A stretch of 64,000 nucleotides of DNA from Bifidobacteriaceae bacterium UBA2724. GTDB taxonomy: Bacteria; Actinomycetota; Actinomycetes; Actinomycetales; Bifidobacteriaceae. Positions 42,815 to 51,012 of this stretch are shown here, piece after piece (the first letter of the stretch is position 1; each line of letters starts with the position of its first letter). The DNA is taken from NCBI GenBank assembly GCA_002353815.1, contig DEKK01000006.1, positions 62,001-126,000 on the forward strand, given 5' to 3'. The translations under genes and the position numbers were made by a program. The notes below the pieces were generated by a model. The model was not told where the DNA came from, ran no database searches, and worked only from the letters and a program-made list of their open reading frames with translations.

Positions 42815-43138
42815 ATGGCATATGTGATCGCCGAACCGTGTGTGGATGTCAAAGACAAGGCCTGCGTCGACGAATGTCCCGTCGACTGCATCTACGAAGG
42901 CTCCCGCACGCTGTACATCAACCCCAACGAGTGCGTTGACTGCGGTGCCTGCGAAACCGTGTGCCCCACCGAGGCCATCTTCTACGAAGACGACCTGCCC
43001 GAGGAGTGGGCGTGGTACAAGGACGCCGCGGTGAGCTTCTTCGCCGAGGTGGGTGACAAGGGCGGCGCTTCCGCCGTGGGGCCCATCGGGCACGACGAGC
43101 CGCGCGTGGCTGCGCTTCCCGCCGATATCAACTCCTGA
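42815..43138 (+). CDS. fdxA: 7Fe ferredoxin (3Fe-4S/4Fe-4S)
   Basis: ATG 42815 follows GAAAGGAA and gives 107 residues. The chain begins AYVIAEPCVDVKDKACVDEC and continues PVDCIYEG. The later NPNECVDCGACETVC-P motif holds the second cluster. The spacing of the first Cys set (C-x7-C-x3-CP) is that of ferredoxins with one 3Fe-4S and one 4Fe-4S cluster. It carries electrons for redox enzymes; the partner is unknown. The acidic tail (YEDDLPEEWAWYKDAA) is normal for the family. Confidence 0.95.
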   Translation: MAYVIAEPCVDVKDKACVDECPVDCIYEGSRTLYINPNECVDCGACETVCPTEAIFYEDDLPEEWAWYKDAAVSFFAEVGDKGGASAVGPIGHDEPRVAALPADINS

Positions 43139-43286
43139 TCTCCGGTTCCTGATCTCCAGGGGACGATTACGGGCTTGGGGACGGCCGGGTCTTGAACGGC
43201 CGCACGATACGCTTTATCATCCGCGCATGCATGGCGGGCGGATGCGCCGGCTGGCGAGCCGGCATTGACAGGAAGGCTTGTGACGT

Positions 43287-44465
43287 ATGGGTTTCGGCAA
43301 ATATTCCACTCCGTATGATTGGTCGCGCGTCGCGGCGTTCCGCGTCATCGCGTCGAAATACCCCGGAGGCGCGGTGGATCTTTCGGTGGGGTCCCCGGTG
43401 GATTCCGTGGCCCAGGGTGTGCAGGACGCTTTGACGGAAGCTGCCAACGCCCGCAACGCCTATGGGTATCCGGCCACCGTCGGCACCCCCGAGCTGCGCC
43501 AGTCCATCACCGACTGGTACAAGCGCACGCGCGGCGTGGACCTCGAAAGCATCGACGCCGATGTGGTCCCGTCGGTGGGGTCGAAAGAGGCCGTCGCCCT
43601 CATGGCCAGCATGCTGCACTTGCACCGCGGGGACGTGGTCGTGCAGCCTCGCGTCTCGTATCCCACCTATTCGATCGGCACCCAGCTCGCCGGGGCGACG
43701 GTGCATTACGTCGATGCCGTTGAAGACACCCAGTCGTGGGAAGGCGTGCGGAACGTCAAAGCCGTGTGGGTCAATTCCCCCAACAACCCGAGTGGCAAGG
43801 TGCTCAATGAGTTCCAGCTGCACGACATCATCGTGGCCGCCCGCAAGATCGGCGCCGTGGTGCTGTCGGACGAATGCTATGCGTTGCTGCGCTGGAATCC
43901 GGACCTTGCTGCCGGCATGGACGCCGGCTCCGTGGACACCTTGGCCGACAACGCTGCGCCCTGCGCCCTGCGCACCGGCGTGTGCAGCGGCAGCGCGCAC
44001 GGGATTCTGTCGTTGTATTCGCTGAGCAAACAGAGCAATATGGCGGGCTACCGCACCGCCTTCATTGCCGGCGATTCCGAGCTGGTGAAAGAGATGTCGG
44101 CCATGCGCAAGCAGATCGGCCTCATCATCCCCGGGCCGGTGCAGGCCGCGATGACGTATGCTCTGGGCGATGACGAGAGCGTGGTGGCGCAGCGCCGCCG
44201 CTATTCAATGCGTCTGCGCGCCCTGGTCGACGGGCTGCGCACCTATGGGTATGCCGATGCCGCCGTGCCCCAGGGCGGTCTGTACATCTGGGTGAAGGCT
44301 CTGGGCGACGACTGCTGGGATGACATGGGGCAGCTCGCACGTCTGGGCATCGTGCCTTCGCCCGGTGAGTTCTACGGCGACAAAGGCTATCTGCGATTCT
44401 CGGTCACCGCGTCCGACGAGGCCGTGAATCGAGCGGCGCACCGCCTGCGCGAAAAAACCGCCTGA
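43287..44465 (+). CDS. dapC: Succinyldiaminopimelate transaminase
   Basis: ATG 43287 (GGAAGG upstream) gives 392 residues. This is a fold-type I PLP aminotransferase. YGYPATVGTPELRQSI, VNSPNNPSG and the Schiff-base Lys in LYSLSKQSNMAGYR are clear, with the substrate-binding Arg in YLRFSVTAS. Proximity to a ferredoxin gene is the common actinobacterial arrangement for DapC, which makes N-succinyl-LL-diaminopimelate for lysine and peptidoglycan. Other aminotransferase activities cannot be excluded from sequence alone. Confidence 0.85.
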   Translation: MGFGKYSTPYDWSRVAAFRVIASKYPGGAVDLSVGSPVDSVAQGVQDALTEAANARNAYGYPATVGTPELRQSITDWYKRTRGVDLESIDADVVPSVGSKEAVALMASMLHLHRGDVVVQPRVSYPTYSIGTQLAGATVHYVDAVEDTQSWEGVRNVKAVWVNSPNNPSGKVLNEFQLHDIIVAARKIGAVVLSDECYALLRWNPDLAAGMDAGSVDTLADNAAPCALRTGVCSGSAHGILSLYSLSKQSNMAGYRTAFIAGDSELVKEMSAMRKQIGLIIPGPVQAAMTYALGDDESVVAQRRRYSMRLRALVDGLRTYGYADAAVPQGGLYIWVKALGDDCWDDMGQLARLGIVPSPGEFYGDKGYLRFSVTASDEAVNRAAHRLREKTA

Positions 44466-44702
44466 TCCGCCAGACACGCAGCATCGCCGTGCATCCCCAT
44501 CTGTCCCTTGCGTCTTGCGCGCCGTCCGGATGCCCGGCGACGGCCGAAGAACCGCAATGGCGGGGCACAGGGGATGGTGGCGAGGCGGTGCCCGACACAC
44601 GGGCGCCGACGGTACCGAATGCGTTGGGTGCGCTGGAAAATCGGGAATCGGCGGAAAGCCGGCGGTTGAAGAAGCCAGTGGAACGGTAATGCACGGCAAT
44701 GC

Positions 44703-44736
44703 AAAGGGCTGGGTTTGAAATCTCAAACCCAGCCCT
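44703..44736 (-). terminator. Hairpin downstream of tRNA-Ser
   Basis: AGGGCTGGGTTTGA and TCAAACCCAGCCCT form a perfect 14-bp stem with a three-base loop. On the minus strand it lies just after the tRNA-Ser and is followed by TTTG, so it probably ends that transcript. It may also stop dapC on the plus strand. Confidence 0.75.
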
Positions 44737-44745
44737 CGTGATGAG

Positions 44746-44834
44746 CGGAGACGGAGGGATTCGGACCCTCGAGCCACAAAAACGTGACTAACACCTTAGC
44801 AGGGTGCCCCTATCGACCACTCAGGCACGTCTCC
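44746..44834 (-). tRNA. tRNA-Ser (GCT anticodon)
   Basis: On the minus strand the acceptor stem is GGAGACG/CGTCTCC, the anticodon stem-loop CACCCTGCTAAGGTG with anticodon GCT, then a long variable arm (GTCACGTTTTTGTGGC) and T arm GAGGGTCCGAATCCCTC. The class II shape and 89-base length fit serine. Confidence 0.95.
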
Positions 44835-45015
44835 ATGGTGATGAACCGTTGGTTATGCTATCACAGCATTCCGATGCGGCGCAACAAATGAACATGATAC
44901 CAGATGCCAGCGAGAGGACTCGCCACATGCCGGGAACGAAGCTTGCGCCCATCCCCGCGCCCTGCCTTGGTCCCATTCCGCGCCGACCCTGCGCTCTCGC
45001 CTGCGCGGCGTGCTG

Positions 45016-45021
45016 CATAAT
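45016..45021 (+). promoter_or_regulatory. -10 element of a probable leaderless dinB transcript
   Basis: CATAAT lies 6 bases before ATG 45028. The AAGG just before the ATG is too close to act as a normal ribosome site. Confidence 0.45.
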
Positions 45022-45027
45022 GAAGGC

Positions 45028-46311
45028 ATGAGCACATCACCGAGGTTGAAAGACGCCAGGCGTGACTGGGGGCACGACGCCACTGGCTGCGTCATCGAGC
45101 ACATCGACATGGATGCTTTCTTCTCGTCGTGCGAAATCGCGCGCCATCCCGAGCTCGCGGGCAAGCCGGTCATCGTGGGCACGGGCAATCGCGCCGTGGT
45201 GTCGACGGCGAGCTACGAGGCGCGCAAATACGGCGTGAATTCCGCCATGCCCGTCGCGAGCGCCCGCCGCCTGTGCCCGAACGGCATCTTCCTGCCCGTG
45301 GACATGGCTTATTACCACGCGATGTCGCGGCGCGTGTTCGCCATTTTCGAAGAGGTCACGCCGCGTATCGAGAAGGTGTCGGTCGACGAAGGATACATCG
45401 ATGTCTCCACGGCCCTCGACCGCTGGGCGGGAGGGCCCGAGCAGATAGGGCGGTGGATTCGCCGGCAGGTGCGGGAGCGTCTGCATGTCACCTGCTCGGT
45501 GGGCATCGCCTCCAACAAGCTCATCTCCAAGCTCGCCTCCACCAACGCCAAGCCCGACGGCCTGTTGCTGATCCCGAAGGCGCGCAGCGCCGAGTTCATC
45601 CAGCTCATGCCGGTGCGGGCGGTGCCGGGCGTCGGCCCGTCCACCGAGAAGGCGCTCGCCGCATGGGGGTGCTCCACCGTCGCGCAGATGGCGCAGATGA
45701 CCGAGTCGCAGCTGACCCAGGCCACCGGATCCCGCAGCGAGGCGCGGCGGCTGTGGCTTGCCGCGCGTGGCGAGGATGACAGGAAGCTCGTCATCGACGC
45801 ACCGGAGAAATCCATCGGCTCTGAGCGCACGTTCGACGAGGACCAGACCGAACTGGGCCCCGTGGCGGGGCTGGTCCGGTCGTGCTGCGACGGGGTGGCC
45901 TCGCGGATGCGGGCACGCGGCGTGGTGGGGCACACCGTGAGCGTCAAGCTGCGTTTCGAGGACCTGCAGTACATCACGCGCTCCCGCACGTTCGACAAGC
46001 CCCTCGACACGGCATCCGAGATCTATCCGCGCGCCAGGGCGCTGCTGTGCGAGATGATGCGCCTTCCGCAGGAGGCCGGCGTGCATGCGCGCATGTACCG
46101 CCCGATCCGCCTCGCGGGCGTCGCCGTGAGCTCGCTCGAACCGGCGGACACGGCGGTGTACGAACCCACGCTGGGCGATCTGCTGGGGCAAGGCAGCGAC
46201 AGCGACACCGGCATGACGCCCGATGCGCTGGACAAGGCGAACAAGGTCGAGAAAAGCCTCGACTCCGTGCGTCAGCGCTTCGGCAAAGGTTCGGTGCGTT
46301 TCGGCATCTGA
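45028..46311 (+). CDS. dinB: DNA polymerase IV
   Basis: ATG 45028 gives 427 residues; ATG 45010 is in frame but lies upstream of the likely transcript start. Y-family translesion polymerase: catalytic acids in HIDMDAFFSSCEIAR and KVSVDEGYIDVS, then VTCSVGIASNKLISKLAS, the helix-hairpin-helix VRAVPGVGPSTEKAL and the little-finger domain (KSIGSERTFDEDQTE, VSVKLRFEDLQYITRS). It copies past damaged bases with low fidelity. No LexA box was recognised upstream. Confidence 0.95.
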   Translation: MSTSPRLKDARRDWGHDATGCVIEHIDMDAFFSSCEIARHPELAGKPVIVGTGNRAVVSTASYEARKYGVNSAMPVASARRLCPNGIFLPVDMAYYHAMSRRVFAIFEEVTPRIEKVSVDEGYIDVSTALDRWAGGPEQIGRWIRRQVRERLHVTCSVGIASNKLISKLASTNAKPDGLLLIPKARSAEFIQLMPVRAVPGVGPSTEKALAAWGCSTVAQMAQMTESQLTQATGSRSEARRLWLAARGEDDRKLVIDAPEKSIGSERTFDEDQTELGPVAGLVRSCCDGVASRMRARGVVGHTVSVKLRFEDLQYITRSRTFDKPLDTASEIYPRARALLCEMMRLPQEAGVHARMYRPIRLAGVAVSSLEPADTAVYEPTLGDLLGQGSDSDTGMTPDALDKANKVEKSLDSVRQRFGKGSVRFGI

Positions 46312-46352
46312 TCCCCAGGCGCTCGCGGGTGCACGGCGACGAGGGGCGCGGC

Positions 46353-46358
46353 TAAAAT
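46353..46358 (+). promoter_or_regulatory. -10 element of a probable leaderless transcript
   Basis: TAAAAT lies 7 bases before ATG 46366, with no ribosome-binding sequence between. Confidence 0.5.
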
Positions 46359-46365
46359 CTGTTGC

Positions 46366-47718
46366 ATGCCGAACATCGTCGATTACGTGAAGACCGAAAT
46401 GCGGCCGTTCCCGCCGTCGTCGGACGAGGAGTCCGAGGGGACGCGACGGCTGAGCGACATCGACAGCCTCGTGCTGTCGCAGCTGGCGTACGTGCACATG
46501 CCCGAATCCATCCCGCGGCTTCCTGCCCAGGGGGCGCTGCGCGATGCCGACTACGTGCCGTTCCGCGAGCTGCTCTGCGCCGAGCATTTCGACGAGATGT
46601 TTCCCACCAAGGGCGCCTACAGCTCGTTGTGCGCGCTCATCCTGGCCATGGCGGCGAGCCCGCGGTTCCGCGACATCCGCCTGGGCAACTACGTGTCGGT
46701 GGAGGATGACAAGCCGGGGCACGAGAAGCAGTTCGCTGCCGTGTGCGCGATTCTGCCCGACGGTTCGGAATTCGTGGGCTACCGCGGGTCCGAGGACTCC
46801 TTGGCGGCATGGAAAGAGAATTTCAACATGGCGTTCGCCTGCCCGGTGCCGGCGCAGACATCGGCGGCGGAATACCTGCGGCGCGTCGCCGCGGCGACCG
46901 ACCGCGATTTCGTGGTGGGCGGCCATTCCAAGGGCGGCAACCTGGCCGTCTATGCCTCGATGAAGGCGCCGGACGATGTGGACCGCCGCATCCTGGGCAT
47001 CTATTCGCACGACGGGCCGGGGTTCGAGCAGAAGGTGCTGGACTCGCTCGATTTCGAACGCATTCGCTCCCGCGTGCACAAAACCGTGCCCGAGGCGTCC
47101 ATGATCGGCATGATTTTCGAAAGCCAGGAGGATTTCACCGTCGTCGAAAGTTCCGGGCACGGGATCACCGAGCATTTCGCCATGACGTGGAGCGTGCGCG
47201 ACGGCGATTTCGTGCGTGTGCCGAGTCTGCCGCAGGGGACGCGGTATTTCAACCACACGCTGAACTCGTGGGTCGCGAGCTTCACCCCGAAACAGCGCGA
47301 ACGCGTGCTGACGAGCCTTTTCGATGTGCTGGAGGCCACGGGGTACTCCACGTTCTCGGACATGGCCGTGCATTGGCGCGAGGCGCTGCCGGCGATCCGC
47401 GAGGCCATGCGCACGGTGGACCCGGCCGACCGCAAGCTCATCGTGACCACGTTCAAGGTGCTGTTCTCGACCGCCCTGCGCACCGCCAGGGCCGACCGGC
47501 TGGAGCAGCCGCAGCGCGACGATGGCCATCGCCGGCGGGTGGCGCTCGACCGCGACGACGCGCGGGGCCGCGAAGCCGAGAAGCGGCGGATCGACGCCGA
47601 CATGCGTGCGCTGAAGGACGAATACAAGCACGTGAGGCATGACGCCCGCGCCGAGGCACGACGCGCCAAGGAGCAATACAAGCAGGCCAAGCGGGACATC
47701 AAGAACGGTCTGTACTGA
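46366..47718 (+). CDS. Mbeg1-like (DUF2974) alpha/beta-hydrolase
   Basis: The product is 450 residues from ATG 46366. The family is marked by LSDIDSLVLSQLAYV at the start, EFVGYRGSEDSLAAWKENFN, and the nucleophile elbow FVVGGHSKGGNLAVYAS with Ser in G-H-S-K-G. Further family blocks are GIYSHDGPGFEQKVL and SMIGMIFESQEDFTVVES. Similar proteins are lipase-like hydrolases of unknown substrate. The last 90 residues form a basic coiled-coil-like tail (DKRR/EAEKRR types), unusual for the fold. No signal peptide, so probably cytosolic. Confidence 0.82.
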   Translation: MPNIVDYVKTEMRPFPPSSDEESEGTRRLSDIDSLVLSQLAYVHMPESIPRLPAQGALRDADYVPFRELLCAEHFDEMFPTKGAYSSLCALILAMAASPRFRDIRLGNYVSVEDDKPGHEKQFAAVCAILPDGSEFVGYRGSEDSLAAWKENFNMAFACPVPAQTSAAEYLRRVAAATDRDFVVGGHSKGGNLAVYASMKAPDDVDRRILGIYSHDGPGFEQKVLDSLDFERIRSRVHKTVPEASMIGMIFESQEDFTVVESSGHGITEHFAMTWSVRDGDFVRVPSLPQGTRYFNHTLNSWVASFTPKQRERVLTSLFDVLEATGYSTFSDMAVHWREALPAIREAMRTVDPADRKLIVTTFKVLFSTALRTARADRLEQPQRDDGHRRRVALDRDDARGREAEKRRIDADMRALKDEYKHVRHDARAEARRAKEQYKQAKRDIKNGLY

Positions 47719-47825
47719 CGGGGCGGTCTCGTGCCGCGGTGTCGCTCCCGCGTCGTTGCGTGTCGCGGGAAGGTGGAACGACGAGTCGGAGAGGCGAATC
47801 GGTGAGTTCCTGCGTCGGAAAATGG

Positions 47826-47852
47826 AAAGAGCCCTCGACGCCGAGGGCTCTT
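47826..47852 (+). terminator. Hairpin after the Mbeg1-like gene
   Basis: AGAGCCCTCG and CGAGGGCTCT form a perfect 10-bp stem with a four-base loop; only two T bases follow. Confidence 0.6.
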
Positions 47853-47934
47853 GCGGGAGTTACGTTTGTAATAGGGGGCGAAAGTACTCCCTTGTCTCTC
47901 GCCGACAATGCTAGTTTATACACACATTTGAAAA

Positions 47935-47974
47935 AACTGCAAAATAAAACGCGGAACTGCAAAATACAACGCGG
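47935..47974 (+). repeat. Two tandem copies of a 20-bp unit
   Basis: Units at 47935-47954 and 47955-47974 begin AACTGCAAAATA and end AACGCGG, differing by one base. They lie in the 397-base gene-free stretch 47719-48115, which also holds the hairpin above and AT-rich promoter-like sequence near 47910-47925 (CTAGTTTATAC). No gene is seen there. Confidence 0.85.
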
Positions 47975-48115
47975 GAACGGGGAAAATCCACCGCCCGACC
48001 ACGGCCGGCGTGGTGGCCGCCGCCGCGGCATGGCGTCCCGCGGGCCGCCTCCGACGAAACCCGGGGACAACCTCGATGAAACAAAGCGACGGATTGGCGG
48101 GCTTACTCTGGTCGT

Positions 48116-49117
48116 ATGGCAGTCATAGAACGCAACATCGAACGCACAGATCTACCGCTCATCGTCATCCCCAACGGCGTCCCGACGCTCGAAGGGCCGT
48201 TTCTGCATGAGATCGAGAGGCTCGACGGCATGGCCCGCGTGCGCATGTTCACCGGCGAGACCGACCTCAACGACCATGGGCTGTTCATCAAGCGCTCCCA
48301 GGGCGCGGACGCCGTGGTGGTGCTCGGCTTCCATGTGACCGACGATATCTTCGACGCCATCAGCGGCACCGTGAAATGCATGGCGTTCGGAGGCACGGGC
48401 ATCGCCAATTACGTGAACATCCCCCGCGCCAACGAGATGGGCATTCGCCTGTGCAACGTGCGCCATTACGGCGACCAGTCCGTCGCCGAGCACGCCCTCG
48501 CGCTCATGTTCGAGCTCGCCAAGCGCACAGGCCGCATGGACGTGCGTATGCACGACGAGGGCGGATGGGAAGGATTCGACGCCATCCAGCTGTGCGGCAA
48601 GACGGTCGGCATCGTGGGATTCGGCGGGATCGGCAGCACCACCGCGCGCATGTGCACGGGGCTGGGCATGGACGTGATTGAATGGTCGCACCGTTCCCAT
48701 GCCGACGAGGCCGCCGCCATGGGGGTGCGCGAGGTGCCCACGCTGGAGCGGCTGTTCGACGAGGCCGACATCGTGAGCCTGCACCTCGCGCTCAATCCGC
48801 AGACCGAAGGCATCATTGACTCCGCGCTGCTCGATCGCCTGAGCCCCGGCAACGCGTTCATCAACACAGCGCGCTCGCAGCTCGTCGCGCCCGGCGCCCT
48901 TCTGCGCCGCCTCGAACAGGGCGACGTGGCCGCCGGCCTCGATGTGTTCGACACCGAGCCGCTGCCCGACGACGACCCGCTGCGCTCCCTGCCGAACGTG
49001 GTGCTCACGCCGCACAACGCCTGGCGCACCGACGGCGCGAGCAGGGGCATCGCGCGGCAGGTGGTCGATTCCCTCATCGCGTGGATCAAGGGCGAGGACT
49101 ACAACGTCGTGAGTTGA
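48116..49117 (+). CDS. D-isomer-specific 2-hydroxyacid dehydrogenase
   Basis: ATG 48116 gives 333 residues, with the -10-like TACTCT 6 bases upstream. The NAD-binding domain has TVGIVGFGGIGSTTARM. The catalytic residues are Arg in FINTARSQLV, Glu in DVFDTEPLPD and His in LTPHNAW. The enzyme would reduce or oxidise a 2-keto/2-hydroxy acid with NAD. Substrates for such homologues include phosphoglycerate, lactate and phenyllactate; the genomic context does not decide. Confidence 0.9.
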   Translation: MAVIERNIERTDLPLIVIPNGVPTLEGPFLHEIERLDGMARVRMFTGETDLNDHGLFIKRSQGADAVVVLGFHVTDDIFDAISGTVKCMAFGGTGIANYVNIPRANEMGIRLCNVRHYGDQSVAEHALALMFELAKRTGRMDVRMHDEGGWEGFDAIQLCGKTVGIVGFGGIGSTTARMCTGLGMDVIEWSHRSHADEAAAMGVREVPTLERLFDEADIVSLHLALNPQTEGIIDSALLDRLSPGNAFINTARSQLVAPGALLRRLEQGDVAAGLDVFDTEPLPDDDPLRSLPNVVLTPHNAWRTDGASRGIARQVVDSLIAWIKGEDYNVVS

Positions 49118-49189
49118 TTCCCGGCGCGCGACCGGGCGCCGGCGTGGAATCGTGGGGAAATTGACCCCGCCAGCTGTTAGAACGGAACC

Positions 49190-49849
49190 ATGACATCCGA
49201 CAAGACGACCGGAACGGTGCTCGACTCCTCGCGGCAGCCGGCCCGGGGCACGTACGAGGACCGCAGGTCCGAGTTCATCGGCGAGATCTGCCACATCGAG
49301 GGGGCCGACGACGCGCTGCGGTTCGTGCAATCGGTGCGCGACCGCAACCCCAAGGCGCGCCATGTGGCATATGCGGCGATGTGGGGGACCGGCGGGGCGT
49401 CGGGGGAACGCATGAGCGACGACGGCGAGCCCTCGGGAACCGCGGGCAAGCCGATCCTCGACGTGCTACGCGCCAACGCCCTCACCGACTGCGTCGTGAC
49501 GGTCACGCGGTATTTCGGCGGGATTCTGCTCGGCAGCGGCGGTCTGATCCGCGCGTATTCCAATGCGGCGACCGCGGCCGTCGCCGCGGCGAAGCACGCA
49601 CGCATCGTGGAAGGCCGCGAGCTGAGCATGACGGTGCCCTATGCCTGGTACGAGCAAGTGGTGCAGCTGGTGCGGACGAGCGGCGGCACGGTGGCGCACG
49701 AGGAATTCACGGATGCCGTGGCCGTCACGGCGCATGTGCCGGCCGAATCCGCCGGGGCTTTCGTTTCCCGTCTGCGTGAGATGACCGCCGCGACCGTGGA
49801 GGCCGAGGACCTGGGGGCCGTGCACGAGGCGGTGCCGGTGGAGCGCTAG
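49190..49849 (+). CDS. YigZ/IMPACT family protein
   Basis: ATG 49190 gives 219 residues. IMPACT N-terminal domain signatures are YEDRRSEFIGEICHIEGADD, ARHVAYAAMWG, DDGEPSGTAGKPILDVL and VTVTRYFGGILLGSGGLIRAY. A ferredoxin-like C-terminal half (ELSMTVPYAWYEQVVQLVR) completes the usual length. Such proteins are linked to translation control in eukaryotes; the bacterial role is unclear. The start lies 6-7 bases after TAGAAC. Confidence 0.92.
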   Translation: MTSDKTTGTVLDSSRQPARGTYEDRRSEFIGEICHIEGADDALRFVQSVRDRNPKARHVAYAAMWGTGGASGERMSDDGEPSGTAGKPILDVLRANALTDCVVTVTRYFGGILLGSGGLIRAYSNAATAAVAAAKHARIVEGRELSMTVPYAWYEQVVQLVRTSGGTVAHEEFTDAVAVTAHVPAESAGAFVSRLREMTAATVEAEDLGAVHEAVPVER

Positions 49850-49976
49850 AGGGGCAACACGCCGAGCGAAACGCGTCGTGCGCGAAACCATGCGGTTTTT
49901 GGAGACAGGTTATTCGAACATTTGTGCGGTTTGTTATCCTAGGTTCAGATGTTTCGACAACGTAGAGGGGCACGAC

Positions 49977-50768
49977 ATGGCAGAGCACGACATGGACGAC
50001 AACAGGCTTGATTCCGCCGTTCCCGGTGAGTCCGGGGATGCTGTGGAGACGTCGGGGGAGGCCGTCGCCGGGACGGCCGCCGAAGACGTGCACGACGAGG
50101 CTCCGGAGTCCGCGTCCTCCGACGCTGCCGACGCTGGGCAGGCCGCGGGCGGGGGCGCTGCGCCCGGAGTCGACGAGGACTCGTCGACGCTGAACGAGAT
50201 GTACGACCACCTGCGCCATTCCGCCGACACCGCCGAGCTTGACGCCTTTGCCGTGCGTCCCCTGCCCGACCCCAAGGACGCCTCTGCGTTCTCGCGCGCC
50301 ACGGCATTGCTCGAGGCCATCGCGGGAAACCTGCATACCTCGGTCGACAAGCGCGTGTTCCTCGCCGAATCCATGAAGTTCCCGAACGTGCTCGTCAAAC
50401 TGTCGGAGGACCCCGAACCCCGTGTACGCGCGGCGGTCGCGGCCAATGCGCAAGACAAGAACTGGCTCGCCGGCCGCCTTACCAAGGACCCCGACGTGTC
50501 GGTGCGCGAGGCGGCGCTGAAGAACCCCCAGACCTCGTGGAAGATGCGCATGGAAGGGGCGGAGGATCCCGAGATCGGACCGGAGACCCTCGACTTCCTC
50601 GGCTCCATGGGCACCGAGGAGGATTTCCACGGTCCTGCCGTGCTGGCGACCATGGTGCGCCGCGCGGTGGCCCTCAATCCGAGCACCTCGCCCGACACCC
50701 TGCGCCGTCTCGCCGAGGATGCCTCCACCGATGTGAGCAATCCTGCGAAGAAGAGGCTCGCCGCCTGA
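49977..50768 (+). CDS. Repeat protein with leucine-rich-variant/HEAT-like repeats
   Basis: ATG 49977 (AGAGGGG upstream) gives 263 residues. The first 80 are acidic, Ala/Glu/Asp-rich and probably disordered. The rest shows short helical repeats of the LRV type: FLAESMKFPNVLVKLSEDPE, PRVRAAVAANAQDKNWLAGR, LTKDPDVSVREAALKNPQTS and TMVRRAVALNPSTSPDTLRR. Such folds bind proteins or nucleic acids. No catalytic motif is seen. Confidence 0.72.
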   Translation: MAEHDMDDNRLDSAVPGESGDAVETSGEAVAGTAAEDVHDEAPESASSDAADAGQAAGGGAAPGVDEDSSTLNEMYDHLRHSADTAELDAFAVRPLPDPKDASAFSRATALLEAIAGNLHTSVDKRVFLAESMKFPNVLVKLSEDPEPRVRAAVAANAQDKNWLAGRLTKDPDVSVREAALKNPQTSWKMRMEGAEDPEIGPETLDFLGSMGTEEDFHGPAVLATMVRRAVALNPSTSPDTLRRLAEDASTDVSNPAKKRLAA

Positions 50769-50853
50769 CGCCCTGCCGGGCCGGGTCTCCGTTCCGCCCT
50801 TTCCCGCCTTCCCCGGGGCTGCGCAGGGGATGGCTCTGCGCGGAACGCGGTCC

Positions 50854-50863
50854 GGGGGGGGGG
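50854..50863 (+). repeat. G10 homopolymer tract
   Basis: Ten G bases in a row between the repeat protein and malQ, about 150 bases before the malQ start. It is the longest mononucleotide run I noticed here. No open frame of note crosses it. Slippage could alter spacing in upstream DNA; it could equally be inert. Confidence 0.9.
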
Positions 50864-51012
50864 CGCGGAGACAACGGAGGCGGGGTGCAGCCATGGTGTT
50901 TTGGGGTGATGCCGTGTGCCGGTGTCCCCGGCAGACGCAATGTGCCGAAAAATACGTTTATATTTTCTGTGCCTAGCGTGGCGTGCCAGACAATTTGTTT
51001 TAGTCTTGTTAC

